A DNA stretch of 64,000 bases from JBOFDK01 sp051646925 (GCA_051646925.1 JBOFDK010000038.1:1-64000); one strand, 5' to 3'; shown: positions 44,113-53,971, counted from the stretch's first letter. Made by a program: numbers and translations. The notes: generated from the sequence alone by a model not told the origin.

Positions 44113-46338
44113 ATGGAAGAACAAGTAGTTATAGAAGGTGTCATAGAAGACATTATTTATCAAAATGAAGATAACGGATATACTGTATGTACGGTAGAGT
44201 CAGAAGGTGAAGAACTTTCATGTGTTGGACCAATGCCTGGTATTCAGCCGGGAGAAGAAATTCGAATTGTTGGAAGTTATACGATGCACCCCGTTTATGG
44301 CAAACAACTTAAAGTGCAAACTTATGAAAAAAGTATACCTAAAACAGTTCAAGGTATTGAACGATATTTGGCATCAGGTGCAATTAAAGGCATTGGTCCG
44401 AAAACAGCAAATAAAATAGTTAAACATTTTGGGTTAGATACATTTAAAATTATCGAATCTGAGCCTCGTGTATTAGCTCAAATTCAAGGGATTACAGAAA
44501 AAAAAGCACTTGAAATTAGCGAAGTATTTCATGCGCAACATGAGCTTAGAATGGCAATGATGGCATTACAAAACTTTGGTATTTCACCAACTTATGCAAT
44601 TAAAATTTACAAAAAATATGGTGATAAAACGGTAGAGATGATAAAAACAAATCCATATCGTTTAGCAGAAGAAGTATTTGGAATAGGATTTAAAAAAGCC
44701 GATGAAATTGCAATGCAAATAGGAATACAGCACGATGACCCGCAAAGAATTAAAACAGGAATATTATATTTACTCAATCAGTACGCTATGAAAGGTCATA
44801 CGTATAAACCACAAGATGAACTTATGATAGATGTAGTAGAGCTGCTTCGAGTAGATAGTTCGGGTATAGAAAATGCATTGTTAGAACTTAGTATGAACAA
44901 GCAAGTAGTTATAAAACGTTATAATGAAGAGCCAGTTGTTTTTTTGAAATATTTATATTATAACGAGCAAGGAATTGCAAGAAAACTAATAGATTTGGCA
45001 ACACTTTATGAACAACATAGTGAAGTAGATTTTGATAAAGAAATAGCTCAAACTGAAAAAGAACTTCAAATAACACTAGTTAGTGAGCAAAAAGATGCGA
45101 TTCGTCACGTATTAACTCATGGTGTAACTGTTATTACAGGTGGACCTGGAACGGGTAAAACAACTACTATTAATGCTTTACTTCATATGCTAGAAAAGCA
45201 AGATGATGTTTTTTTATTGGCAGCTCCAACAGGTAGAGCGGCAAAGCGGATGAGTGAGGCGACAGGTCATGTGGCGCAAACTATGCACAGATTGTTAGAA
45301 ATTGGGCATCTTCAAGAAGATGTATCAAAACAAGCATTTAACAGAGATGAAGAAAATCCGCTTGAAGCAGACGTTATAGTTATAGATGAGATGTCTATGG
45401 TAGATGTAAACCTTATGTATGGACTTCTAAGAGCGATAGTGCCAGGACAACGTTTAGTATTAATAGGTGATAGTGACCAGCTTCCGTCTGTAGGTGCTGG
45501 AAACGTTCTTAAAGATATTATTAATAGTGATAGAATTGCGACAGTTAAGCTAACGCAAATTTTTAGACAAGCTACAAAAAGTGCAATTGTTATGAATGCC
45601 CATAGAATAAATAAAGGTGAGTATCCAGAATTAAATGGTGAGGCAACTGACTTTTTCTTTCAGACAAGAAGCGCTCAAGAGCAAGTAGTAGAAACTGTTA
45701 TAGATATGATGACAACACGTATTCCTAAGTTTAAAAAAGTAGATTCAATAAAAGATATTCAAGTATTAGTACCTATGAGAAAAGGACTATTAGGTGTTGG
45801 AGAACTAAACAAAGCGTTACAAAAAGCGCTTAATCCACCACATCCTTTAAAACTTGAAAAAGAATACAGAGGTGTTATGTTCCGTAATGGTGATAAAGTT
45901 ATGCAAATTAAAAATAACTACAATACACCTTGGAAATTATATACACCATCAGGGTTACCTGTAGATGAAGGTATAGGTGTGTTTAACGGAGATAGTGGAA
46001 TTGTAACAGAAATGGATTTACAACGTGAAATGTTAACAGTGACATTTGATGACCAAAAGAGAGTGGAGTATGAATTTGCCCAACTAGATGAACTTGAACA
46101 TGCATATGCAATTACAATTCATAAGTCTCAAGGAAGTGAATATCCAGTCGTTGTTTTACCTATTCACAGTGGGCCACCTATGTTACTAAGTCGTAACTTA
46201 CTATATACAGCTGTTACACGTGCTAAAAAAATGGTTGTTTGTGTTGGTCTAAAAGAAACAGTTAAGAGAATGGTTGATAATAACAGAGAACTTGAAAGAT
46301 ACTCAAGTTTATCGACTCAACTTCAAAAATTGTTATAA
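44113..46338 (+). CDS. recD2: RecD2-like ATP-dependent helicase
   Basis: Superfamily 1B DNA helicase, 741 residues, the RecD2/YrrC form that acts without RecBC. An N-terminal OB-like part is followed by helix-hairpin-helix motifs (AIKGIGPKTANKIVKHFG near 95), then Walker A GGPGTGKTT near 344, Walker B VIDEMSMVD, LIGDSDQLPSVG, and the C-terminal HKSQGSEYPVVVLP and LYTAVTRAK motifs. It likely helps repair and fork stability. Directly followed by comFC. Confidence 0.95.
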   Translation: MEEQVVIEGVIEDIIYQNEDNGYTVCTVESEGEELSCVGPMPGIQPGEEIRIVGSYTMHPVYGKQLKVQTYEKSIPKTVQGIERYLASGAIKGIGPKTANKIVKHFGLDTFKIIESEPRVLAQIQGITEKKALEISEVFHAQHELRMAMMALQNFGISPTYAIKIYKKYGDKTVEMIKTNPYRLAEEVFGIGFKKADEIAMQIGIQHDDPQRIKTGILYLLNQYAMKGHTYKPQDELMIDVVELLRVDSSGIENALLELSMNKQVVIKRYNEEPVVFLKYLYYNEQGIARKLIDLATLYEQHSEVDFDKEIAQTEKELQITLVSEQKDAIRHVLTHGVTVITGGPGTGKTTTINALLHMLEKQDDVFLLAAPTGRAAKRMSEATGHVAQTMHRLLEIGHLQEDVSKQAFNRDEENPLEADVIVIDEMSMVDVNLMYGLLRAIVPGQRLVLIGDSDQLPSVGAGNVLKDIINSDRIATVKLTQIFRQATKSAIVMNAHRINKGEYPELNGEATDFFFQTRSAQEQVVETVIDMMTTRIPKFKKVDSIKDIQVLVPMRKGLLGVGELNKALQKALNPPHPLKLEKEYRGVMFRNGDKVMQIKNNYNTPWKLYTPSGLPVDEGIGVFNGDSGIVTEMDLQREMLTVTFDDQKRVEYEFAQLDELEHAYAITIHKSQGSEYPVVVLPIHSGPPMLLSRNLLYTAVTRAKKMVVCVGLKETVKRMVDNNRELERYSSLSTQLQKLL

Positions 46339-46354
46339 AAAAAGGTGGTGTCCA

Positions 46355-47080
46355 ATGAAATTGCAGTGGCAGCAGTGGAAAAAGTTTATTTATCCAAATA
46401 AATGTATTGTTTGTGGACAAATTATAGAAGCAATAAATACAGATAATATTTGTGATAAATGTATGATGGGACAGTTTAATCAATCTGAAATATGCGAAGT
46501 ATGTGGTAAGCCTTATGGAAATGAAAAAATGTGTTTGTGGTGCCGTGAGATGCCGCAGTGTTTGGACAAGGTGCAAAGTTTGTTTCCGTACAAAGGATAT
46601 TACAAAGAGAGTATAAAGCGGTGGAAGTATGATGGATTTAGAAAATATGGCATAAGTTATGGGAAATTAATAGGGTATACATTAAAAGAACAAAATTTAG
46701 ACAAGGAGTATGATGCTATTATACCTATCCCGCTTGCACCAAATAGATATAAAAAAAGAGGATTTAATCAAGCTTATGATTTGGCGGTGGAAGTAGGAAA
46801 AATATTAGATGTGCCTGTATACGATATGTTTTACCGAATAGGGGATATGAAACCGCAGTCAGATTGTAAAAAAGAAGAACGATATGCAAATATTAAAAAT
46901 CGTATTGCTATTTATCCAAATATTTTTAACGGAAAGCTAAAGAATATATTATTTGTAGACGATATATATACAACAGGTAGCACGGTAAGAGAGTGTGTAC
47001 AAGTAATTAGGAAAATGACTAATCATGACGAGAAGTGTATATATCATATTGTAACTGTATGTATGGCAAGTGAAGGATAG
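46355..47080 (+). CDS. comFC: ComF family phosphoribosyltransferase-like protein
   Basis: 241 residues from ATG 46355, behind AAAGGTGGTG; the frame extends upstream into recD2 but without a start signal. N-terminal zinc-ribbon with CxxC pairs (CIVC, CDKC, CEVC, CLWC), then a phosphoribosyltransferase fold with PIPLAPNRYKKRGFNQA and the PRPP-loop VDDIYTTGST. Needed for DNA uptake in competent bacteria; exact reaction unknown. comFC before yvyF-flgM is the same order as in Bacillus. Confidence 0.94.
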   Translation: MKLQWQQWKKFIYPNKCIVCGQIIEAINTDNICDKCMMGQFNQSEICEVCGKPYGNEKMCLWCREMPQCLDKVQSLFPYKGYYKESIKRWKYDGFRKYGISYGKLIGYTLKEQNLDKEYDAIIPIPLAPNRYKKRGFNQAYDLAVEVGKILDVPVYDMFYRIGDMKPQSDCKKEERYANIKNRIAIYPNIFNGKLKNILFVDDIYTTGSTVRECVQVIRKMTNHDEKCIYHIVTVCMASEG

Positions 47081-47104
47081 AAATTATTATAGGGGGGAAA
47101 AATT

Positions 47105-47515
47105 ATGGAGATTAAAGTTTGTAAACGATGCAAGAAAATGTTTCAGTATATAGCAGGACGTACTATATGTCCTGCATGTATTAAGAATGAAGAAGATATT
47201 TTTATCAAAGTAAAAGAGTATTTGAGAGAAAATAGAGGCGCTGATATGAACACAGTATGTGAAGAAACAGGCGCAACTACTGCAATGATTCAAATGTTTT
47301 TAAGAGAAGGACGTTTAGAAGTAGCTACTGGTTCACCACTAAGCATGAACTGTGAACATTGCGGAGAGACAATTTCTAAAGGCCGATATTGTGAAAAATG
47401 CCAAAAAGAGTTACAAGATAGTTTTAGCAAAGTAGCGAGTACGATGGCTAAAAAAGATGATGAAAAAGTAATTAAAAAAAATCGTATGCATTTTCTAAAT
47501 TCGCAAAAAAAATAA
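47105..47515 (+). CDS. yvyF: Flagellar operon protein YvyF family
   Basis: 136 residues with an N-terminal and a C-terminal zinc-ribbon-like CxxC pair (CKRC / CPAC and CEHC / CEKC) and a middle helix-turn-helix-like part (MNTVCEETGATTAMIQMFLREG). It matches YvyF of Bacillus, which precedes flgM; suggested to regulate flagellar genes. A terminator overlaps its stop, separating it from the sigma-D driven flgM unit. Confidence 0.9.
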   Translation: MEIKVCKRCKKMFQYIAGRTICPACIKNEEDIFIKVKEYLRENRGADMNTVCEETGATTAMIQMFLREGRLEVATGSPLSMNCEHCGETISKGRYCEKCQKELQDSFSKVASTMAKKDDEKVIKKNRMHFLNSQKK

Positions 47516-47570
47516 CTATATAAAGGGTACTTTTTATGTATGGTACCCTATATATAGTTTTTTTTTATGA
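47514..47570 (+). terminator. Terminator between yvyF and flgM
   Basis: ACTATATAAAGGGTAC (47515-47530) pairs, with one mismatch, with GTACCCTATATATAGT (47543-47558), then nine or more T. Confidence 0.87.
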
Positions 47571-47576
47571 TGAAGC

Positions 47577-47603
47577 TAAAGTTGATGTTTAAAAAGACGA
47601 TAT
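47577..47603 (+). promoter_or_regulatory. Sigma-D promoter of flgM operon
   Basis: TAAA (47577-47580), 15-base spacer, GACGATAT (47596-47603). This is the sigma-D consensus with one changed base, 42 bases before flgM. FlgM is the anti-sigma factor of sigma-D, so this makes a feedback loop. Confidence 0.8.
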
Positions 47604-47644
47604 ATAATATAGATGATTAAAGGGAGAAGAAAGGAGAAAAGTTT

Positions 47645-47917
47645 ATGCGTATAGATGGAGTAAAACATATTACAAAAGCATATGAACAATACAATCAAAA
47701 TGTTGCTAAGACGAAAATAGAACAACAAAAAGATAAAGTAGAATTATCACAACAAGCGTTAGATATTCAAAAAGCATATAAATTAGCAAAACAACAACCT
47801 GATATAAGACAAGAAAAAGTAGATGCTATTAAAGAACGTATACAATCAGGAACATATACGATTGATGCAAAAGAAGTAAGTGAGAAGATAATGAGCCAAT
47901 TAGATATAAGAGGCTAG
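47645..47917 (+). CDS. flgM: Anti-sigma-D factor FlgM
   Basis: Binds sigma-D and keeps late flagellar genes off until the hook is complete and FlgM is exported. 90 residues; MRIDGVKHI start, DKVELSQQALDIQKA centre and the C-terminal sigma-binding helix RQEKVDAIKERIQSGTYTID with a YTIDAKEVSEKIM end are typical. It opens a run of tightly spaced genes to csrA. Confidence 0.94.
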   Translation: MRIDGVKHITKAYEQYNQNVAKTKIEQQKDKVELSQQALDIQKAYKLAKQQPDIRQEKVDAIKERIQSGTYTIDAKEVSEKIMSQLDIRG

Positions 47918-47925
47918 GAGGAAAT

Positions 47926-48435
47926 ATGGCAGGAATTATATATGAACTTATGGGAGTTTTAGAAGACCAAAAAGAGTGTTATGAAGGTTTATTAACACTT
48001 GCTAAATACAAAACTGATGCAATTGTTAATAAAGATATAAAATTATTAACAGAGGTTATGGATAGTGAGGAACAGTTTGTTGGGAGAGTGCAACAACTAG
48101 ATGAAAAAAGAGAAGGTTATTTAAAAGATATTGCGCTTGTAACAGGGTTACCGTATAAAGGGATTACGGTGACTATGATTATTGAAAAAATGGGGAATTC
48201 ATTAGATATTAGCCAGCAATTGGTAGAGTTAAAAAATCAGCTTGTTGAAATTATTGAAAAACTTAAAGTGCAAAATGATTTGAACAAACAGCTTTTGCAG
48301 CAGTCGTTAGAATTTGTTGATTTTACAATAAATGCGATTAAAACGACGCAGCTTATGCCAATGAATGTTAATTACGGTAGAGAAGGTGATACATCTATCG
48401 AAGGACCCATTAGTTTTTTTGACCATAAACAGTAA
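47926..48435 (+). CDS. flgN: Flagellar export chaperone FlgN
   Basis: 169 residues, all-helical, Gln/Glu/Lys-rich, the FlgN-type chaperone for the hook-associated proteins FlgK and FlgL, which follow it. Starts eight bases after flgM behind AGGAGG. The C-terminal tail (VDFTINAIK and onward) is the usual binding end. Identity rests on coiled-coil form plus location. Confidence 0.9.
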   Translation: MAGIIYELMGVLEDQKECYEGLLTLAKYKTDAIVNKDIKLLTEVMDSEEQFVGRVQQLDEKREGYLKDIALVTGLPYKGITVTMIIEKMGNSLDISQQLVELKNQLVEIIEKLKVQNDLNKQLLQQSLEFVDFTINAIKTTQLMPMNVNYGREGDTSIEGPISFFDHKQ

Positions 48436-48446
48436 GGAGGATTGTT

Positions 48447-50354
48447 ATGTCATCAATGGCTAGTTTAGGAAGAATGGTATCAGGACTAGTAGCAAGTCAG
48501 CGTGGATTACAAGTTACAGGTCACAATCTTTCAAATTTAAATACAGTAGGCTATACACGCCAACAAATGCTTCTTCATGATAGTAGCTATATAAAAATAG
48601 GTACAGGAACTAATTTACAACAAGTAGGACTTGGTGTTTCTATTAGTGAAATTCGCCAAGTTAGAGATGAATTTGTAGATAAAAGACTTCGAACTGAAAG
48701 TTCTATTTTGAATTTTTATCAAACAAAGCAAGAAACTATTGGCGAAGTTGAAGCAATTTTAGATGAGCCATATGGAGAAACGCTAAGTGGTTATATGGAG
48801 GATTTTTGGAAGCAAGCACAGAAACTTTCGACTAATCCATCAGGAGTAGAAGAGAGGTTAGCTTTTATACAAACAGCAGACGTTTTGATTAAAAGAGCAA
48901 ATCAAATTTTTGGTCAGTTAGAGACGTATCAGCAACATCTAAATACACAAATAAAACAAGTAGTTAATCGTATTAACGATTTGACAAAAGGTATTAAAGA
49001 ATTAAATGATGCTATTAAGCATAGTGAAATTAACGGCGACAATGCAAATGATTACAGAGACCAACGAAATTTATTAATAGATGAATTATCAGGATATATG
49101 GATATTACATACAGCGAACGTAAAGACGGTACAATGGAAATAAAAGCAGCGGGTAGAAGTTTAGTAGATGGAGAATTTGTAACTGAAATCAGCGTAGAAT
49201 TTTTACCAAACAAAACAGGATTTGTAACACCGATTTGGAAAGATACAGGAAAACCTATTTTTAATTTAAACAAAGAAATTAATGCAGCAACAGGTACTGA
49301 TAGTGGAAAGCTAATAGGTCTTTTGGTAGCACGAGGTGAAATGGTTGGAACGGCAAATACGTCATGGGAAGATATAGCACTTAATGATAACAAAAGTGTA
49401 GATTACAATGGAAATAGTTATATGATTCCTAAAATTCAAAAACAATTAGCAGAACTTGTTAAACAAATTACAGAACTTACTAACGATACGCTAAGTGGAA
49501 AAGGAATTGATGGTGGTGATGGTCTTTTGGTTTTTGTTCCTATAAAAGGTGCAAATGGCAGACCGCTTTCACAAACAGAGATTGCAAATATTCATAAAAG
49601 TAGAGCGGAAAGTATGTCGCAGTTATTTACTAATATGCCAAAACCTAAAGAGGGGGCAGATATAGCAGAGTATGATGAACTTATTATGCAAAGAGAAAAT
49701 GCTATACAGGCGTATAATGAATACATTAAAACAGACCCAAAAGATGCAAACTATGAAGCGAATAAAAATGCTTTTGAACAAGCCGCTAGTACTTACGCTG
49801 AAACAGCAAAAAAATATGAAGAAGAACATAAAGATAAAAGTGTTAGTACAGATGTAGATGCTCTAAAAAAATACAGTGATGTAAATGATTTATTTGAGAA
49901 AGAGATTGGATGTGTATTTTCGCCAGAGAATATGCAAGTAAATCCACAACTTTTAAAAGATGGGGGATACAATCATCTAGGAACAGTAGGTGGTATTGCG
50001 TCGGATATAGGTGATAATAGTTTGGTTGTAAAATTACTAAATGAGTGGTCTACACCAAAACAATGGGGGGATATGAACGACCCGACATCTCCTAAGTATA
50101 AAGAAACAAATTTTATGGATTACTATGCAGAATTAGTTTCGGGTATAGGTAGAGAAGGTTTCGAAAGTACTGGAAAAGTAACTGAAAAATATAGCGTTGT
50201 TGGTAATTTGACGAATGAACGCCTATCTATAGGTGGTGTTTCGCAAGATGAAGAGTTAACTAATATGCTTAAATATCAGTATGCTTACAATTCATCAGCA
50301 AGAATGATTAGTGTTCTAGACGGTATGATGGACGTTGTTATAAACCGAATGTAG
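48447..50354 (+). CDS. flgK: Hook-filament junction protein FlgK, copy 1
   Basis: First hook-associated protein, secreted through the flagellar export gate. 635 residues, long for FlgK. N-terminal LVASQRGLQVTGHNLSNLNT with VGYTRQ and C-terminal LKYQYAYNSSARMISVLDGM form the conserved ends. The middle (about 340-560) holds extra surface-exposed charged sequence. A second FlgK-like gene follows after 13 bases. Confidence 0.95.
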   Translation: MSSMASLGRMVSGLVASQRGLQVTGHNLSNLNTVGYTRQQMLLHDSSYIKIGTGTNLQQVGLGVSISEIRQVRDEFVDKRLRTESSILNFYQTKQETIGEVEAILDEPYGETLSGYMEDFWKQAQKLSTNPSGVEERLAFIQTADVLIKRANQIFGQLETYQQHLNTQIKQVVNRINDLTKGIKELNDAIKHSEINGDNANDYRDQRNLLIDELSGYMDITYSERKDGTMEIKAAGRSLVDGEFVTEISVEFLPNKTGFVTPIWKDTGKPIFNLNKEINAATGTDSGKLIGLLVARGEMVGTANTSWEDIALNDNKSVDYNGNSYMIPKIQKQLAELVKQITELTNDTLSGKGIDGGDGLLVFVPIKGANGRPLSQTEIANIHKSRAESMSQLFTNMPKPKEGADIAEYDELIMQRENAIQAYNEYIKTDPKDANYEANKNAFEQAASTYAETAKKYEEEHKDKSVSTDVDALKKYSDVNDLFEKEIGCVFSPENMQVNPQLLKDGGYNHLGTVGGIASDIGDNSLVVKLLNEWSTPKQWGDMNDPTSPKYKETNFMDYYAELVSGIGREGFESTGKVTEKYSVVGNLTNERLSIGGVSQDEELTNMLKYQYAYNSSARMISVLDGMMDVVINRM

Positions 50355-50367
50355 AGAGGGGTATTAA

Positions 50368-52029
50368 ATGGGATCGGCGTTTTTTGAATTTAACATTGCA
50401 CAAACAGGACTTTTTGCAGCCCAAAGAGGGCTTGCAGTAACGGGGAATAACATTACAAATGCAACAACACCAGGATATTCGCGCCAAGTACTACACCAAA
50501 AAGCATCGTTTCCTATGTCAGGGTATGGAAATGGTATGTTAGGAACAGGTGTTGAAACTATACAAATTCAGAGAGTTCGAAATTCGTACCTAGATAACAA
50601 ATTATGGGCGCAGAACGATACGCTTGGAGAATACCGAGTTAAAACACAACAAAATGCATTAGTTGAAAGTGTTTTTGGTGAACCTAGTGATGCGGGCTTT
50701 ACAAAAATTTTCAATGATTTTTATGAAGCAATAGATAATTTAGCAAAACTACCAACAGAAGGTGAGCGTAAAGAAGCGTTACGCCAAACGCTTACGACAT
50801 TTAGCAAATACTATAACTCAGCAGCGCAAAGTTTATCTGAGTTTCAAAAAGATTTAAATTTTGAAGTATCAGCGATGGTAGATGAAATTAATATGCTAAC
50901 AACTAGAATTCAGAGTTTGAATCAACAAATTTATCAATCTGAAATGCATGGAGATTATGCAAATACACTTAGAGATGACCGTGAACTTTGCATAGATAGA
51001 TTATCACAACTTATTAATATAGAAGCCGAAGAAGTCGAAATTGTAAGAGCAGATGGAAAAGTAGACCTTCAATATCGTGTTAAAGCGAATGGACAATTGT
51101 TAGTAGACCATTTTGATGCAAGATTGTTAGATGTAAAACCTCGAACAGAAGCGGACAAAATGAATAAAGAAGATGTATCAGGATTATACGATGTAGTGTG
51201 GCAAGATGGTCTGCCATTTGATATGTATAATACGCTATCTGGCGAATTAAAAGGTGCTATAGATATGCGTGACGGGTCAGGTAGTGACGCTGAAAACATT
51301 GATAAAGAAAATACGTATAGAGGTATTCCGTATTATATTAAAAAAATGGACCAATTCGTTAGTGGATTTGCAAATAACTTAAATAGTATTTATAACAAAG
51401 ACGTAGATGGTAATCAAATTGCATTAGAAGGTGTAGAAATAGATGGTGCCAAAATACCTAAATACACTCTTTTTGGAGCAGTGCAAGTTGGAGGTAAAGT
51501 GCCACTTGATTTTACAGACCCAGAAGTTGTAAAAAAATACATTAAATATGATGAAAATGGCAAGGCAATGCAAGATGAAAATGGATTTGTTATTTTTGAT
51601 ATTCCAGCTAAAGAATTTTCGTTATCCGCAGAAGTTTATAGCAGTGCAGATAATATACGGACAAATTTTGAACATGAAACATATGGTAAAGATGATGTGA
51701 ATCCAAATCCAGGAAGTAATGATTTGTTGTTAGAATTACTAGGTAGCAAATCAGATAGTCATATGTTTGATGAAGGTGATCCGAAAGATTTTATGATTTC
51801 TATGTTTAGTGAACTAGGTATTAATGCTAAAGAAGCTAAAATGTATGAAACAAGCCAAACTAATATTACAAATGTTATAAAAAATCAGAGAATGTCTGTT
51901 TCGCAAGTTGATATGAATGAAGAATTCATGAATCTAGTAAAATACAATCAAGCTTATCAAGTAGCGGCAAAAATGATGTCTACAATTGATGGTATTTATG
52001 AAACGACAATTTATAAATTAGGTGGATGA
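50368..52029 (+). CDS. flgK: Second FlgK-like hook-associated protein
   Basis: 553 residues with the same FlgK ends: FNIAQTGLFAAQRGLAVTG, NNITNATTPGYSRQ at the start, VKYNQAYQVAAKMMSTIDG at the end. The middle differs from copy 1. Two adjacent flgK genes imply either a two-layer junction or specialisation, e.g. different filament ends. Start ATG 50368 behind GAGAGGGG. Confidence 0.92.
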   Translation: MGSAFFEFNIAQTGLFAAQRGLAVTGNNITNATTPGYSRQVLHQKASFPMSGYGNGMLGTGVETIQIQRVRNSYLDNKLWAQNDTLGEYRVKTQQNALVESVFGEPSDAGFTKIFNDFYEAIDNLAKLPTEGERKEALRQTLTTFSKYYNSAAQSLSEFQKDLNFEVSAMVDEINMLTTRIQSLNQQIYQSEMHGDYANTLRDDRELCIDRLSQLINIEAEEVEIVRADGKVDLQYRVKANGQLLVDHFDARLLDVKPRTEADKMNKEDVSGLYDVVWQDGLPFDMYNTLSGELKGAIDMRDGSGSDAENIDKENTYRGIPYYIKKMDQFVSGFANNLNSIYNKDVDGNQIALEGVEIDGAKIPKYTLFGAVQVGGKVPLDFTDPEVVKKYIKYDENGKAMQDENGFVIFDIPAKEFSLSAEVYSSADNIRTNFEHETYGKDDVNPNPGSNDLLLELLGSKSDSHMFDEGDPKDFMISMFSELGINAKEAKMYETSQTNITNVIKNQRMSVSQVDMNEEFMNLVKYNQAYQVAAKMMSTIDGIYETTIYKLGG

Positions 52030-52047
52030 TAGAAAGAAGGAGTAATT

Positions 52048-53232
52048 ATGAGAGTAACAAATGGAATGATGCAAAATAGCTCAATGAATTCGTTATATAC
52101 AAATATGGGGCGATTAGATAAATTATTTTATCAAATGAATACACTCAAAAAAATCCAACGTCCATCAGATGACCCAATTATTGCAGGGCGTAGTATGAAG
52201 CTAAGACTAAATGTTATGGAGTCAGAGCAACATGTGAAAAATGTAGATGAAGCGAATGCTTGGATGAACGTTACAGAAGCGGCACTAAAAAATACTACAG
52301 AAATTATTAAAAATATTCGTACAAAATGCAACTATGCTGCAAATGGTACACATACACCAGAAGACCGTATGAAAATTGTTGATGAAATTGAACAATTATA
52401 TGAACAACTAAAACAAGAGTCCAATGTTACATACGCAGGACGATATGTTTTTTCAGGATACAAAGTTGATCAGCCAGTTTTTGCAACAAAAGACTATGAA
52501 TTGAAAGAAGACATTACATTAAATGAAGGTGTAACATTTCCAGTTGGAGATAATATTACACTTAAAGGTGAGATGACATTACCAAAAGGTACAGTATTAG
52601 AAAATGATATATTAGATGCAGATGGTAACATTTTAGTAGTAGATGGTGTTGAGCTAAAAGCTGGAGAAACATTAATGGTAGATGTGAAAATACCAGATGG
52701 AACTGTAATAGGTAAAGGTTCTATAATTCCAAGCGGAGCGACTATACCAGCCGGAACTACTATTCCAAAAGATTCACTTAATCTAGAGGTGCTTAATAGT
52801 GTAGGAGAACAAAATATTTCGTATGAAATAGGCGTTGGTAACACAATAGAAGTAAATACTACAGGTATGGCAAGTATGATGAGTGGTCTTATGGGTAATA
52901 TTGAAAAAATGTTATCAGCATTAAAAAATCCTGATAATACAGATGAAGATTTGAATACGATTTTTACGGATATGATAGGTGAGATGGATGAAAGGTTAAA
53001 AGAAACATCGCGTATGGAGTCTACTTTAGGAAGTAAACAAAATCGTTTAGAGTTTACACAAGAGCGTTTAAATGAAGATAAAATCAACTTTACAGAACTA
53101 CTATCAAATACAGAAAATGTAGATATAGAAGAAATTTATGTAGAATTTAATACGCAGTACATGGTATACCAAAGTGCACTTCAAGCAACATCAAAAATAG
53201 TAATGAATACATTAGCAGATTTTTTAAGATAG
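52048..53232 (+). CDS. flgL: Hook-filament junction protein FlgL with insertion
   Basis: Third hook-associated protein, 394 residues, larger than the usual about 300. Ends are standard: MRVTNGMMQNSSMNSLYTNM at the start and YMVYQSALQATSKIVMNTLAD at the end. Residues about 158-246 are an insertion of short repeated strands (LPKGTVLEN, IPDGTVIGKGSIIPSGA, IPAGTTIPKDS), typical of a left-handed or hexapeptide-like beta solenoid. It is followed by the normal NISYEIGVGNTIEVNTTG. Confidence 0.93.
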   Translation: MRVTNGMMQNSSMNSLYTNMGRLDKLFYQMNTLKKIQRPSDDPIIAGRSMKLRLNVMESEQHVKNVDEANAWMNVTEAALKNTTEIIKNIRTKCNYAANGTHTPEDRMKIVDEIEQLYEQLKQESNVTYAGRYVFSGYKVDQPVFATKDYELKEDITLNEGVTFPVGDNITLKGEMTLPKGTVLENDILDADGNILVVDGVELKAGETLMVDVKIPDGTVIGKGSIIPSGATIPAGTTIPKDSLNLEVLNSVGEQNISYEIGVGNTIEVNTTGMASMMSGLMGNIEKMLSALKNPDNTDEDLNTIFTDMIGEMDERLKETSRMESTLGSKQNRLEFTQERLNEDKINFTELLSNTENVDIEEIYVEFNTQYMVYQSALQATSKIVMNTLADFLR

Positions 53233-53247
53233 CAAAGGAGATAAACG

Positions 53248-53667
53248 ATGACAGATAAACTAGGCCGAACTATACAATTTCCAAAAGGCATGCCAGGGTT
53301 TGAACATTTAACAAAGTTTATTTTGCTTGAAGAAGAAAGTAAAGTATTTTATTATTTACAATCACTAGAAGATGAGCAAATTTACTTTACAGTAATGGAC
53401 CCATATACTTTAGTGCCAGATTACGCACCAAACGTTCATGAATATTACTTTGAACAAACAGGAGCGGGAAAAATGGAAGACTATGCTATATATGTTGTTG
53501 CGACAATTCGTAGCACGCTAGATGAAAGTACTGTAAATTTACAAGGACCTATATTAATAAATACAGAGTCAAAATGTGCTATTCAAGCAATTGTGGAAGA
53601 AAAACAATACAAAACACGTCATAATATTAAAGACCTTCTTAGGGAAAAAGGAGGAAAAGTATGTTAG
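53248..53667 (+). CDS. fliW: Flagellar assembly factor FliW
   Basis: 139 residues. Binds flagellin and, when free, binds CsrA and lifts its repression of hag. Family blocks: FPKGMPGFEHLTKFILL, YFTVMDPYTLVPDY, LQGPILINTESKCAIQ. Its last seven bases overlap csrA. Confidence 0.96.
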   Translation: MTDKLGRTIQFPKGMPGFEHLTKFILLEEESKVFYYLQSLEDEQIYFTVMDPYTLVPDYAPNVHEYYFEQTGAGKMEDYAIYVVATIRSTLDESTVNLQGPILINTESKCAIQAIVEEKQYKTRHNIKDLLREKGGKVC

Positions 53668-53894
53668 CACTAACACGTAAAAAAGATGAATCAATCATTA
53701 TAGATGGAAAAATTAAAATTCAAGTGTTAGATATAATAGATGGTAAAGTAAGGATAGGCATTGATGCGCCAAAAGAAATGACTATCCACCGCGAAGAAAT
53801 ATATATAGATATAATTACAAATAACAAAGGTGCCGTATCAGGAAATAAAGACGTTTCACATATGTTGGCAGAGCTAATTAAAGAAAACAAATAA
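53661..53894 (+). CDS. csrA: Translational regulator CsrA
   Basis: 77 residues. RNA-binding dimer that represses translation by covering GGA motifs in leaders; in Bacillus the target is hag. MLALTRKKDESIIIDG and VRIGIDAPKEMTIHREEIY are diagnostic. The gene overlaps fliW by seven bases, and the probable binding hairpin is just downstream, in front of hag. Confidence 0.96.
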   Translation: MLALTRKKDESIIIDGKIKIQVLDIIDGKVRIGIDAPKEMTIHREEIYIDIITNNKGAVSGNKDVSHMLAELIKENK

Positions 53895-53944
53895 TAACGT
53901 TAATAATAGTGAAATAAAAAAATAAATTTTTTTATGAAAAACTA

Positions 53945-53971
53945 TAAAGTCATAGTAAGATATGACGATAT
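53945..53971 (+). promoter_or_regulatory. Sigma-D promoter of hag
   Basis: TAAA (53945-53948), 15-base spacer, GACGATAT (53964-53971), the same sequence as the flgM promoter. It gives a leader of about 110 bases. Confidence 0.85.

Noticed and set aside
52494..53087. 197-codon minus-strand ORF opposite flgL
   Set aside because: Fully antisense to a strongly supported flgL; Ser/Pro/Ile-rich composition is that of a complement of an AT-rich gene, and no ribosome binding site is seen.
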